Below, in pieces: positions 15,834 through 23,686 of a stretch of DNA of 64,000 nucleotides (positions are counted from its first letter, which is position 1; the number at the start of each line of letters is the position of its first letter). Position numbers and translations under genes: made by a program. The notes under the pieces are model-generated. The model saw only the letters and a list, made by a program, of their open reading frames with translations. It was not told the DNA's origin and made no database searches. The stretch lies in assembly GCA_030428885.1 (NCBI GenBank), contig JAUIEJ010000015.1:1-64000 (forward strand), given 5' to 3'. The DNA comes from Gemmatimonadota bacterium (GTDB lineage Bacteria; Gemmatimonadota; Gemmatimonadetes; Longimicrobiales; Gaopeijiaceae).

Positions 15834-16400
15834 TCAGTCCGAGCAAGGCCCCTTGATCTCGATGGTGCTGGTCCGGGTGTCGGTCGTCCTCCGGTTTCCG
15901 TTGCCGTCGGTGCTGGTTTCCCGGGTGGTGGTGGTGGTGGTCTCGATCCCGATGCCCTGGGTCGCCGGGCCCACCGTGGGGGAGGGCGACATATCGATGA
16001 GCAGCAGGTCGAACTGGGGAATCTGGTCGCCCAGTCCCTCGTCCTGGAGCCGCTGGATCTCGGCCAGGACGCCGTCGAGGGCCCCCTGGAACTCCTGCAT
16101 CTCGGCCCGGGGCCAGTCCTTCAGGGCCTCGCCCTGCCGTTCGGTCACGCTGAAGTTGCGCTGGACGTAGGTCGCGGGGTCGCGCCGCGCATCCCGGAGG
16201 GCGCTCTGAAAACGGCCGGTGTCGCGGCGGAGCCCGTCGACGTGCTCCTTCAGGGTGCGGGGGGTGAGGGGCGGCTGGCCGGTGCGCCGCGCCTCGGCCA
16301 CGAGGCTGCGGACGTCGGCCACGGCCAGGCCGCCGAGAGCGGCGCCGAGGGCTCCGGCGGTGCGAAGGAACGAACGGCGGTCGAGGGGCGAATCGTGCAT
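15834..16400 (-). CDS. Tat-exported protein with Thr-rich C-terminus, function unknown
   Basis: A 188-residue protein beginning MHDSPLDRRSFLRTAG: a twin-arginine signal (RRSFLR) followed by a hydrophobic stretch to about residue 28, so export is predicted through Tat in folded form. The mature region is helical and charged ('TLKEHVDGLRRDTGRFQSALRDARRD', 'ALDGVLAEIQRLQDEG'). It ends in a low-complexity Thr-rich segment ('ETTTTTTRETSTDGNGNRRTT') and a C-terminal Cys. No family is recognised. Use of Tat without an evident cofactor domain is unusual. It is separated from neighbours by about 90-115 bp and appears monocistronic. Confidence 0.6.
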   Translation of the reverse strand: MHDSPLDRRSFLRTAGALGAALGGLAVADVRSLVAEARRTGQPPLTPRTLKEHVDGLRRDTGRFQSALRDARRDPATYVQRNFSVTERQGEALKDWPRAEMQEFQGALDGVLAEIQRLQDEGLGDQIPQFDLLLIDMSPSPTVGPATQGIGIETTTTTTRETSTDGNGNRRTTDTRTSTIEIKGPCSD

Positions 16401-16515
16401 GGGGGACTCCACGGTGGGCGTGAGAAACGGGCGGGCCGCACCGCGGCTGCCCGGGCTCGCACAGTTCGCGTCACCCCCGGTCCGAACCCGCCATGCACCC
16501 GCCGGACCTGGGCGG

Positions 16516-17196
16516 TCAGCCCTCCGGCTTCCGGGCCACCACCACGCCCATGGGACCGGCCGACCACACCTGCTCCGCCTGGAATCCCAGCCGCCGCAGC
16601 GCGCCCAGCTCCGCCTCGAGAGGCAGGTAGGTGTCTTCGTCGGCCCACTCGTCGAAATGGGCGTACGCCTGCTCCTCGCGGATGCCGTGCCCCGCCATGT
16701 GGGCGGCCCAGAACCGGAACGCCTCCCGCCGGCCGTCCTCGTCGGCGGGCATGGTGGCATCGGCGTTCACGAACACGCCGCCGGGCGCCAGGGCGTCGTA
16801 CACGTGTCCGAAGACCACGGCCTTCGCCTCCAGGGTGGGGATGTGGTGGAGGGAGAGGGAGGCGGCCACCGCGTCACAGGGGGCCAGGCGATGGTGGAAG
16901 GACGCCTCGGTGAACGTGGCCCGCGGCCCCGCGCCCGCGAGGCGAATCCGTGCCTGGGCGAGCATCTCCGGATCGACGTCGATCAAGTCCACCGAGCCCA
17001 CTCCGGGGCGGCCGAGGAGGGCCTCCGCCAGGGCGCCGGTTCCCGACCCCAGATCCAGGACCTTCGCCGGCTGCACCGCCGCCACCGCTTCGGCGGCCAC
17101 GGCGAGCATGGTCTCGTACCCCGGGATCCAGCGGCGAATGGTGGAGTCGTACTCGGCGATGGCCAGCCGGAGGTGACGGCGTACGGAGTGACTCAT
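16516..17196 (-). CDS. Class I SAM-dependent methyltransferase
   Basis: A 226-residue methyltransferase with motif I 'VLDLGSGTGALAEAL' near residue 46, motif II 'VDLIDVDPEMLAQAR', 'CDAVAASLSLHHIPTLEAK' as motif IV and 'ALAPGGVFVNADATMP' as motif V. The 'ASLSLHHI' element is typical of small-molecule/UbiE-like enzymes. The target is unknown. ATG 17196 overlaps the stop of the small membrane protein upstream (ATGA), so the two are coupled. Confidence 0.85.
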   Translation of the reverse strand: MSHSVRRHLRLAIAEYDSTIRRWIPGYETMLAVAAEAVAAVQPAKVLDLGSGTGALAEALLGRPGVGSVDLIDVDPEMLAQARIRLAGAGPRATFTEASFHHRLAPCDAVAASLSLHHIPTLEAKAVVFGHVYDALAPGGVFVNADATMPADEDGRREAFRFWAAHMAGHGIREEQAYAHFDEWADEDTYLPLEAELGALRRLGFQAEQVWSAGPMGVVVARKPEG

Positions 17197-17450
17197 GACC
17201 CGGCGGCGTCGCGGCGCCGTCTCACGCGAGCGCCCACCGCCTGCCCCAGGAAGTAGGACAGGAGCAGCGCCGGGAGCGTGCGCCAACCGAGGGAGACCCC
17301 CGCGGCCCGACGGATCAGCATCACCATGGGCACCGGGGCGTGGACGGCCAGGAACCACCCGACGGAGAACTTGCGGGTCGATTCCCGCATCCAGCCGAAC
17401 GGCAAGTTGACGACGAACGTGCCGAGCGCGGCGAGGAGCACCTGGTTCAC
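17193..17450 (-). CDS. Small membrane protein coupled to a methyltransferase
   Basis: An 85-residue protein starting at GTG 17450 after a GGGAGATCGAGG ribosome binding site. It has two or three hydrophobic segments: 'VLLAALGTFVVNLPFGWM', 'VGWFLAVHAPVPMVMLI' and 'LPALLLSYFLGQAVG', ending in a basic tail (RVRRRRD). No family is recognised with certainty. Its stop overlaps the methyltransferase ATG, suggesting a functional link. An antisense ORF of over 1,000 codons shares this frame, but only this end has protein-like sequence. Confidence 0.65.
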   Translation of the reverse strand: MNQVLLAALGTFVVNLPFGWMRESTRKFSVGWFLAVHAPVPMVMLIRRAAGVSLGWRTLPALLLSYFLGQAVGARVRRRRDAAGS

Positions 17451-17507
17451 AGCCTCGATCTCCCGGGGAACGATGGGGGGGGCGGCCTGGAGCCCGATTC
17501 TGGGGCG

Positions 17508-17541
17508 GGCCCGGGACCGGCGCCAGCCGGTGCCCTGGGCC
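17508..17541. promoter_or_regulatory. Strong hairpin in divergent intergenic region
   Basis: Bases 17508-17521 (GGCCC-GGG-ACCGGC) pair with 17526-17541 (GCCGGT-G-CCC-T-GGGCC): 14 base pairs, two single-base bulges and a GCCA loop. It lies between two divergent genes (17450 minus, 17607 plus), so it is not an ordinary 3' terminator. It could form in the leader of either transcript, or mark a protein-binding palindrome (ACCGGCGCCAGCCGGT at its core). Confidence 0.4.
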
Positions 17542-17606
17542 GCTTGCCCCCCGGACCGCCTCGGTGCACGATCGAGTCGACCCCGACCCTGTTTCCGGAT
17601 GTGATC

Positions 17607-20600
17607 ATGCGCCGTTCCCTCACCGCGCCCGCCCTCCTCGTCCTGGCCCTGATCCCCGGCCCCGCCGCGGCCCAGCTCACGCCCGAGGCCGTGGCCCGGG
17701 CCCTCCCCCTCCGGGAGGTGGGTCCCGCGGTGGCCGGCGGTCGCATCGCCGACGTGGAGGTCCATCCCCACGACCCGTCGACCTGGTACGTCGGGGTGGG
17801 CTCGGGCGGCGTTTGGAAGACCACCAACGCCGGGCTCACCTTCACGCCCATCTTCGACGACCAGCCAAGCTACTCCATCGGCGAGATCGCCCTGGATCCC
17901 CAGAACCCCGAGGTGGTCTGGGTGGGTACGGGCGAGAACGTGAGCGGTCGCCACGTGGCCTGGGGCAGCGGCGTGTACCGGAGCCGCGACGGGGGAGCCA
18001 CCTGGCAGAACGTGGGGCTCGAACGCTCCGAACACGTGGGCAAGATCCTGGTGCACCCCCACGACTCCGACGTGATCCTGGTGGCGGCCGAGGGTCCGCT
18101 GTGGTCCGCCGGCGGCGATCGGGGCGTGTTCCGCTCGGACGACGGGGGCGAGACGTGGTCCCCCGTACTCACCGTCGATGAACACACCGGCGCCACGGAC
18201 CTGGAGTTCGCCCCCGACGACCCCGACATCGTCTACGCCGCCACCTACCAGCGCCGGCGCCACATCTGGGGCTTCATGGCCGGGGGCGAAGGATCGGGCG
18301 TGTGGAAGTCCACCGACGGCGGCGTCACCTGGCGCGAACTCACTACGGGACTCCCGGGCGGCGACCTGGGCAAGATCGGCCTGGCGGTGACCCCGGCGGA
18401 TCCCGACCTCGTCTACGCCACCATCGAGGCCGACGGGGGCCGCCAGGGCTTCTACCGGTCCACCGATCGCGGCGAGCGCTGGGAGCAGCGCAACACGTAC
18501 ATCTCGGGAGGCACGGGGCCCCACTACTACCAGGAGATCGAGGCGTCGCCCACCGAACCCGACGTGGTGATCCAGGCCGACGTGTTCTTCCAGGTCACCT
18601 ACGACGGGGGGGCCACCTTCGACAATCTGGAGACGGGCCGGGACAAACACTCCGACAACCACGCCCTGTGGATCGATCCGGCGAATCCCCTGCACATGCT
18701 GGGGGGCACCGACGCCGGGCTGTACGAGACGTTCGATCGGGGAACCACGTGGCGGCACTTCCCCAACCTGCCCATCTCCCAGTTCTACAAGGTGGCGTTG
18801 TCCAACTCCGAGCCCTTCTACGAGCTCCTGGCCGGCGCCCAGGATCTGGGCACCCTCTGGGGGCCGGCGCGGACCCAGACCACCGAGGGCGTGCGCAACG
18901 AGGACTGGCTCTTCCCCATGGGCGCCGACGGGTATGGCGTGGCCTTCGACCCCTCCGACGCCAACACCCTCTACCTCATGACCCAGCAGGGCAACCTGTA
19001 CCGCTCCGACCTGGCCAGCGGCGAGGCCATGCCCATCCAGCCCCAGCCGGCGCCCGGCGAACCGGCGGAGCGATGGAACTGGGACTCGCCCATCGTGGTG
19101 TCGCCCCACGACTCCGACCGCATCTACTTCGGGTCGCAGCGGCTGTGGGCCTCGGACGATCGGGGCGACTCCTGGACGGCGTTGTCGGGTGACCTCACCA
19201 CCGACACCGACCGTTACACCCTGCCCTACATGGGTCGGGTGTGGTCCATCGACGCCCTCCACGACAACGGCGCCATGTCGCAATACGCCACCCTGACGAC
19301 GATTTCCGAATCGCCGGTGGCGGCGGGCACGATCTACACCGGCTCCGACGACGGGCTGATCCACGCGACCACCGACGCGGGGGCGTCGTGGACGAGGGCC
19401 ACCGACCTCCCCGGCGTCCCGGAGCGCTCGTTCATCAACAAGGTGGTGGCGAGCGAACACGACGCCGCCACCGTCTTCGCTCTGGCCGACGCCCACAAGA
19501 TCGGCGACTACACACCCTACCTCTTCCGCAGCGACGACGGCGGGGCCACGTGGACCTCGATCCGGGGCGACCTGCCCGACGGCGAGATCGTGTGGGCGCT
19601 CCAGCAGGACCACGTGGAGCCCGACCTGCTGGTGCTGGCGGGGGAGACGTCGCTGTGGTTCACGGTCAACGGCGGCGCCGACTGGCACCGCCTGAACGCC
19701 GGCGCACCCACCATCGCCTTCCGCGACGTGCAACTGCACCGCCGGGACGACGACATCGTGGGGGCCACCTTCGGCCGGGGCATCTGGATCCTGGACGACT
19801 ACGCCCCGCTGCGGGCGCTGGCAGCCGGCGCCATGGCCGACGGAGGCGGCGTCCTGCCCCTGCGCGACGCCTGGTGGTACGTGCCGTGGCTCACGAACCA
19901 GGCCACCGGGCGCCCCACCCTGGGGTCCGACGCCTGGGCCGCACCCAACCCGGCCTTCGGCGCCACCTTCACCGTCCAGGTGCCGGCCCTGCCCGAGGCG
20001 ACGTCGGCCCAGCGGAGGGCCACCGAAGACGAGCTGAGGGACGCCGGCGCCGACGTCCCGTTCCCGGGCTACGACGCGCTGCGACAGGAGCGGGCCGAGA
20101 CCGGCCCCCGGGTCATGGTGCGGGTGAGCGATGCCTCGGGGACTCCGGTACGCACCGTGAGCGTGCCGGCCCGGGAGGGCGTGCACCGGGTGACGTGGGA
20201 CCTCCGCCACCCGGCCCCCAACCCGGTGAGCTTCTCGAGTCCCTCGTTCCGTCCGCCGTGGGTTACCGAGCCCACCGGGCCCCTGGCCGCACCGGGAACG
20301 TACGCGGCCCAGCTCGTCGTGGCCGACGGACGCGACGTGCGGGAGGTGGGCCCGGCCCAGTCGTTCGAGGTCCGGCCCGTGCCCACGGTGCCCGGCGGCA
20401 CCGACCTCCAGGCCGTGGCCGCATTCCATGCGCGCACCGCCGAACTTCAGCGCGAGATCTCCGTAGCGAGTTCGGAGATGGGCCAGGCCTCGGAGCGGAT
20501 CCGCTACATGCGAGCGGCGCTGGAGCGGACCCCCGGGGCCGATCCGGCGTTGTACGGCACCCTGGACGACCTGGACCGGGCCATCGCCGACTTCCGGCTA

Positions 20601-20885
20601 CGCCTTCAGGGCGACCCGGTGCGAGGGTCGTTGAACCAGCCCAGCGCCCCGTCGATTTCGAATCGTGCCGGCCGCGCCGCCTCGGGATGGGGCACCCGTC
20701 AGACCCCCACGGCGACCCAGCGGGAGAACCTCGAGATCGCCGACCGGGACTTCGCGGCGCTGGAAGCCGAACTGGCCGCCTTCCTCGCCGACGACCTGGC
20801 CGCCGTGGAGCAGGCGCTGGCCGCGGCCGGGGCCCCCTGGACCCCGGGGCGGCGGATCGGGGGTGGGGGCGGCGCGGTGCCGTGA
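17607..20885 (+). CDS. Exported BNR/Asp-box repeat protein (VPS10/sortilin-type propeller)
   Basis: A 1,092-residue protein with a Sec signal peptide (MRRSLTAPALLVLALIPGPAAAQ). At least nine Asp-box (SxDxGxTW) repeats are visible, for example SRDGGATW, SDDGGETW, STDGGVTW, TYDGGATF, SDDRGDSW, TTDAGASW and SDDGGATW, forming one or two large propellers of the VPS10/sialidase-like 'WD40/YVTN/BNR' type. The last 300 residues form a separate domain with 'TPVRTVSVPAREGVHRVTWDLRHPAPNPV', a beta-sandwich seen at the C-terminus of this family in Gemmatimonadota and Bacteroidota, then a coiled-coil-like end. No catalytic residues are evident. The role is probably extracellular or periplasmic binding. 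ATG 17607 is selected by the signal peptide. Confidence 0.82.
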   Translation: MRRSLTAPALLVLALIPGPAAAQLTPEAVARALPLREVGPAVAGGRIADVEVHPHDPSTWYVGVGSGGVWKTTNAGLTFTPIFDDQPSYSIGEIALDPQNPEVVWVGTGENVSGRHVAWGSGVYRSRDGGATWQNVGLERSEHVGKILVHPHDSDVILVAAEGPLWSAGGDRGVFRSDDGGETWSPVLTVDEHTGATDLEFAPDDPDIVYAATYQRRRHIWGFMAGGEGSGVWKSTDGGVTWRELTTGLPGGDLGKIGLAVTPADPDLVYATIEADGGRQGFYRSTDRGERWEQRNTYISGGTGPHYYQEIEASPTEPDVVIQADVFFQVTYDGGATFDNLETGRDKHSDNHALWIDPANPLHMLGGTDAGLYETFDRGTTWRHFPNLPISQFYKVALSNSEPFYELLAGAQDLGTLWGPARTQTTEGVRNEDWLFPMGADGYGVAFDPSDANTLYLMTQQGNLYRSDLASGEAMPIQPQPAPGEPAERWNWDSPIVVSPHDSDRIYFGSQRLWASDDRGDSWTALSGDLTTDTDRYTLPYMGRVWSIDALHDNGAMSQYATLTTISESPVAAGTIYTGSDDGLIHATTDAGASWTRATDLPGVPERSFINKVVASEHDAATVFALADAHKIGDYTPYLFRSDDGGATWTSIRGDLPDGEIVWALQQDHVEPDLLVLAGETSLWFTVNGGADWHRLNAGAPTIAFRDVQLHRRDDDIVGATFGRGIWILDDYAPLRALAAGAMADGGGVLPLRDAWWYVPWLTNQATGRPTLGSDAWAAPNPAFGATFTVQVPALPEATSAQRRATEDELRDAGADVPFPGYDALRQERAETGPRVMVRVSDASGTPVRTVSVPAREGVHRVTWDLRHPAPNPVSFSSPSFRPPWVTEPTGPLAAPGTYAAQLVVADGRDVREVGPAQSFEVRPVPTVPGGTDLQAVAAFHARTAELQREISVASSEMGQASERIRYMRAALERTPGADPALYGTLDDLDRAIADFRLRLQGDPVRGSLNQPSAPSISNRAGRAASGWGTRQTPTATQRENLEIADRDFAALEAELAAFLADDLAAVEQALAAAGAPWTPGRRIGGGGGAVP

Positions 20886-20904
20886 GCGTGTCGGCCCGAG
20901 CGCG

Positions 20905-21858
20905 CTACCTCCGCTCCCGCTCCAGACTCTCCCACACCAACTCGATCCACCGGGATTCGGGCACGACTGCGTGGCCCCACATCGACCAGTCGAGCCCGTC
21001 GACCGGGCCCAGGCCGCCGGCGATCACCTGATCGAGGGACTCGCCTGCGGCATGGCGACGTGTGAGGTCGCCCACTCCCGCGTCCAGCGCGTCGAGCCAC
21101 GTCCGCACCTCGGAGCCCGTGAGGGGCCGACCGTGGCCGGGCACGTACACGGTCTCCGGGGGAAGCCGATCGACGAGTTCGCCCACGGCGGCCAGGAGTC
21201 CCCGAGCGTCTCCTCCGTTCACCGCATCGATCGACGGGAAGAGGCCGGGCCACACGAGATCGCCCACCGCCGCCACGCCCGAGGACTCGAACCACACCAC
21301 CAGATCCCCGTCCGTGTGGGCCCCGGGCACGTGCATGAGGTGGACCCGTTCGTCGCCCAGCTCGAAGACCGACGAGTCGCCCACGGTGAGCGAAGGGCGG
21401 GCATTCCACGCCCGCGGCGGTGCGACGAATCGGGACTCGGGGGTCACGAGACCGACCCCTTGGGTCTCCTCCGAGAGCCGGGCGACCGTGCGGGCGTGAG
21501 CGACCACCGGCGCGAGGCCGGAGAACCCGCTGACCCCGCCGCTGTGGTCGGGATGCCAGTGGGTCACGACCACCAGGCGAAGACCCTCGACGCCCGTTCT
21601 CGCGTTCACCTGGTCCACGACGAAGGCGGTCAGGGGCGGCGCCGGCAGATTCGTATCGACCAGGATGGCACCGGCCGGCCCCTCGGCCAGGACCATGTTG
21701 GCACCGTAGGCGTTTCCGTCAGGCGTGCCCAGGACGACGGTCGACACGATCCCGGCGACCGGCGCTACGTCGAACGTCGGAGGCCGCTGTGCGGTAAGCG
21801 GACCGGGCGACCAGAGCATGGCCACCGACACGAGGGGGGGAAGGAGGGGTCGATGCAC
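20905..21858 (-). CDS. Exported metallo-beta-lactamase fold hydrolase
   Basis: A 317-residue protein with a signal peptide (to about residue 23, 'PLTAQ') and the MBL active site: His100-W-His102-P-Asp104-His105 ('THWHPDHSGG'), then His181, Asp200 and His242 ('VPGHGRPLTG'). These form the dinuclear zinc site. The arrangement resembles subclass B3-like or quinoprotein-associated MBL hydrolases; beta-lactam, lactone or phosphodiester substrates are all possible. It is preceded by an AT-rich palindrome at 21885-21901 and converges on the BNR gene with 19 bp between stops. Confidence 0.87.
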   Translation of the reverse strand: MHRPLLPPLVSVAMLWSPGPLTAQRPPTFDVAPVAGIVSTVVLGTPDGNAYGANMVLAEGPAGAILVDTNLPAPPLTAFVVDQVNARTGVEGLRLVVVTHWHPDHSGGVSGFSGLAPVVAHARTVARLSEETQGVGLVTPESRFVAPPRAWNARPSLTVGDSSVFELGDERVHLMHVPGAHTDGDLVVWFESSGVAAVGDLVWPGLFPSIDAVNGGDARGLLAAVGELVDRLPPETVYVPGHGRPLTGSEVRTWLDALDAGVGDLTRRHAAGESLDQVIAGGLGPVDGLDWSMWGHAVVPESRWIELVWESLERERR

Positions 21859-21884
21859 GGGTCTTCTCCGGTCGGAATATATCA

Positions 21885-21901
21885 GTATATCGATGATATA
21901 C
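21885..21901. promoter_or_regulatory. AT-rich palindrome, probable promoter/operator of the MBL gene
   Basis: GTATATC-GAT-GATATAC is a perfect 7-3-7 inverted repeat, 26 bases upstream of the MBL start codon and flanked by further TATAT sequence in an otherwise GC-rich region. On the minus strand it is followed by GATATATT, a plausible -10 region. It probably marks the promoter and a dimeric-repressor site. Which regulator binds is unknown; PadR-family proteins, three of which are in this window, favour such AT-rich sites. Confidence 0.5.
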
Positions 21902-21941
21902 GCACTTACCCCCTCCCGGGTTTCCGACAGGTCGATGGCGG

Positions 21942-22412
21942 TCAGCCGCCCCCGATGACCGTCCAGCGGTCCGGAGGGGCGATCCGGTCGGCCTCACCCC
22001 CGGGCACCCAGATGACCAACGCCCGGACCGGTACGTCCGACAGGACCCGGTGCCGCACGTCGTCGCCCCCCTTCACGACGCCGACCATGCCCGGCTCGAT
22101 CCGATGCTCCTCTCCGTTCACGACGTGGCCGAGCACGCCCTCCAGAACGTAGAAAATCTCCATGGCGCCATGGGCGTGGCCCCGGGGCGGATTCGCCCCG
22201 ACCGGGAAGGTGATCTCGGCGATCTCGAGTTCCGAGCTTCCGAGGTTGGCCGCCTCCAGCAGCAGCGTGACGACGGTGCCGTTTCCGAAGTCCAGGACTC
22301 GTGTGCCCACACTGGCACGGGCGTAGTCCGGCTCGTCCTGGGCCTGCACCGCGGCGACCGAAGCGACGAGCAACGTCGATGCCGTCAACACGGCGAGTCC
22401 GATCCTCCCCAT
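21942..22412 (-). CDS. Exported cupin-domain protein
   Basis: A 156-residue protein with a signal peptide (MGRIGLAVLTASTLLVASVAAVQAQ). The cupin motif 1 is 'GHAHGAMEIFYVLEGVLGHVVNG' (HxH, Glu and terminal Gly), and motif 2 is 'RIEPGMVGVVKGGDDVRHRVL' with its His. A single metal-binding beta barrel is therefore likely, in the periplasm. Cupins range from dioxygenases to binding proteins, so no reaction is assigned. It is the gene upstream of the MBL hydrolase on the same strand, but 83 bp with a palindrome separate them. Confidence 0.82.
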   Translation of the reverse strand: MGRIGLAVLTASTLLVASVAAVQAQDEPDYARASVGTRVLDFGNGTVVTLLLEAANLGSSELEIAEITFPVGANPPRGHAHGAMEIFYVLEGVLGHVVNGEEHRIEPGMVGVVKGGDDVRHRVLSDVPVRALVIWVPGGEADRIAPPDRWTVIGGG

Positions 22413-22633
22413 GCGCCCTCCTCCGCTGATCTCCTGGAAACCCGTGATGGTACCGTCGGCCGAGGCATCGGATTACACCACTCCTGGACCGCCGCGTGAT
22501 CGCAACCGCGGTGGAGCCCGGGTGGCGGACCGCTGGCGTCCGACCCGCTCGGTGGCGAGGATTCGTCACCTGAGGCGCCGCCATCCCGTAGGGACCGACG
22601 ACCGGACCGTTTCCCCCTGCCTGGAGCACCGCC
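22413..22633. other. Divergent intergenic region
   Basis: A 221-bp gap between the cupin gene (minus) and a small membrane protein (plus). It should contain both promoters. It holds short GC-rich imperfect repeats only, and I see no convincing promoter hexamers or RNA structure. Confidence 0.4.
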
Positions 22634-22840
22634 GTGACCGGCGTGATCGAGTACCTCCTCGCCAACCCCATCTTCCTCGTCCCGATCCTGCTTCTGGCGG
22701 CGACGATGATCTTCGCGATCCTCAAGCGCCTGCTGAAGGTCGCTGCCGTCCTGGCCATCGCGGGGGTCCTCTACGTGGTGCTGGTGGACTACTTCGGCGT
22801 GGGCGTCGACCTCTCCTCGCTGCCGGGCGTGTCGCTGTAG
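22634..22840 (+). CDS. Small hydrophobic membrane protein, function unknown
   Basis: A 68-residue protein starting at GTG 22634. It has two transmembrane segments separated by a short basic loop: 'FLVPILLLAATMIFAIL' (about 14-30), 'KRLLK', then 'VAAVLAIAGVLYVVLVDYF' (about 36-54). No family match is recognised. It precedes the exported protein gene by 4 bp and is probably co-transcribed with it. Confidence 0.6.
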   Translation: MTGVIEYLLANPIFLVPILLLAATMIFAILKRLLKVAAVLAIAGVLYVVLVDYFGVGVDLSSLPGVSL

Positions 22841-22844
22841 CGCC

Positions 22845-23675
22845 ATGACGGTTCGTGCGGGGGTCGCCGCCCTGGTGTTCGGGGGACTCCTGATGGCCCC
22901 GGGCGCCGGGGCGCAGTCCCTCGATCTCTCCGACGTCGAAGGGTGTTGGACGCTGGCGTGGGGACGCCTCGCCGCGTGGGAGGGGGCTGATTCCGTCTAC
23001 TACCGCCCGCCTCCCTTCGTCCGGTTCGCGACGGGGCCCGCCCTCCGGGTGGAGGTACCCGAGGGCTCCGTTCCGAGTCCGCACCGCCGGACCTCCTGGT
23101 CCCTCAGCGGCGACACGCTCCACGCCTGGTGGAGCACCGGGTTCGTCGGGGTGAGAGTCCGCATGACCCCCGATGACTCCGTTCTGACGGGGACCATGCA
23201 GACCTTCACCGACGTCATCGGAGAACCGCACCCCACCGCTCCCGTTCGCGCCACGCCCCGACCGTGCGACGCACCGTTCCAACATCCCGCGTCCGCCCTG
23301 CGCCCCCTTCCTCGGGGAATCACGCTGGCGACGGGTGAGCGCATCACACTGGGGGATCCGCTCCCTGAAGGGCTGGACCTTCGGGAGGGCCGCCTGGGCA
23401 CCCGAATCGTCGGTGAAACCGCCGGCCTTTTCGCAGGCGCGACATCCATCCAGGTGGCTCGCGACGGCGGCGGGCTCGTTTCGTCGATCCGCCTGGACAT
23501 CGCCGGGCGCGACAGCGAATCCGTGGCGCGGGCCATCGCGGCCGACTTCGGTCCCTGGGACATGGCCCAGGACCAGTGGCGGAGGTGGCAGGGCCGGAGC
23601 GAAACGCTTCACATCGGCCCCCATCCCACCCGCGGCCTGCGGGTGACCCTCCGGGACCCTCGAATGGGGTTGTGA
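22845..23675 (+). CDS. Exported protein of unknown function
   Basis: A 276-residue protein with a signal peptide (MTVRAGVAALVFGGLLMAPGAGAQ) and a mature part beginning 'LDLSDVEGCWTLAWGRL'. The first half has alternating polar and hydrophobic strands with several Trp residues ('SWSLSGDTLHAWWSTGF') resembling a lipocalin/YbbD-like beta barrel, but this is only a pattern. The second half starts after a Pro-rich linker ('PLPRGITLATGERITLGDPLP') and looks alpha/beta. No motif or family is recognised. It follows the small membrane protein by 4 bp. Confidence 0.6.
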   Translation: MTVRAGVAALVFGGLLMAPGAGAQSLDLSDVEGCWTLAWGRLAAWEGADSVYYRPPPFVRFATGPALRVEVPEGSVPSPHRRTSWSLSGDTLHAWWSTGFVGVRVRMTPDDSVLTGTMQTFTDVIGEPHPTAPVRATPRPCDAPFQHPASALRPLPRGITLATGERITLGDPLPEGLDLREGRLGTRIVGETAGLFAGATSIQVARDGGGLVSSIRLDIAGRDSESVARAIAADFGPWDMAQDQWRRWQGRSETLHIGPHPTRGLRVTLRDPRMGL

Positions 23676-23686
23676 CGCGGCCCGTC

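Noticed and set aside
15834-16400. Thr-rich tract in the Tat protein as a tandem repeat or CRISPR-like element
   Set aside because: It is a short codon-level low-complexity stretch with no repeat-spacer structure.
17193-20429. A minus-strand ORF of 1,078 codons
   Set aside because: All but its last 85 codons are antisense to the BNR-repeat gene and have no protein-like features; only the segment from 17450 is annotated.
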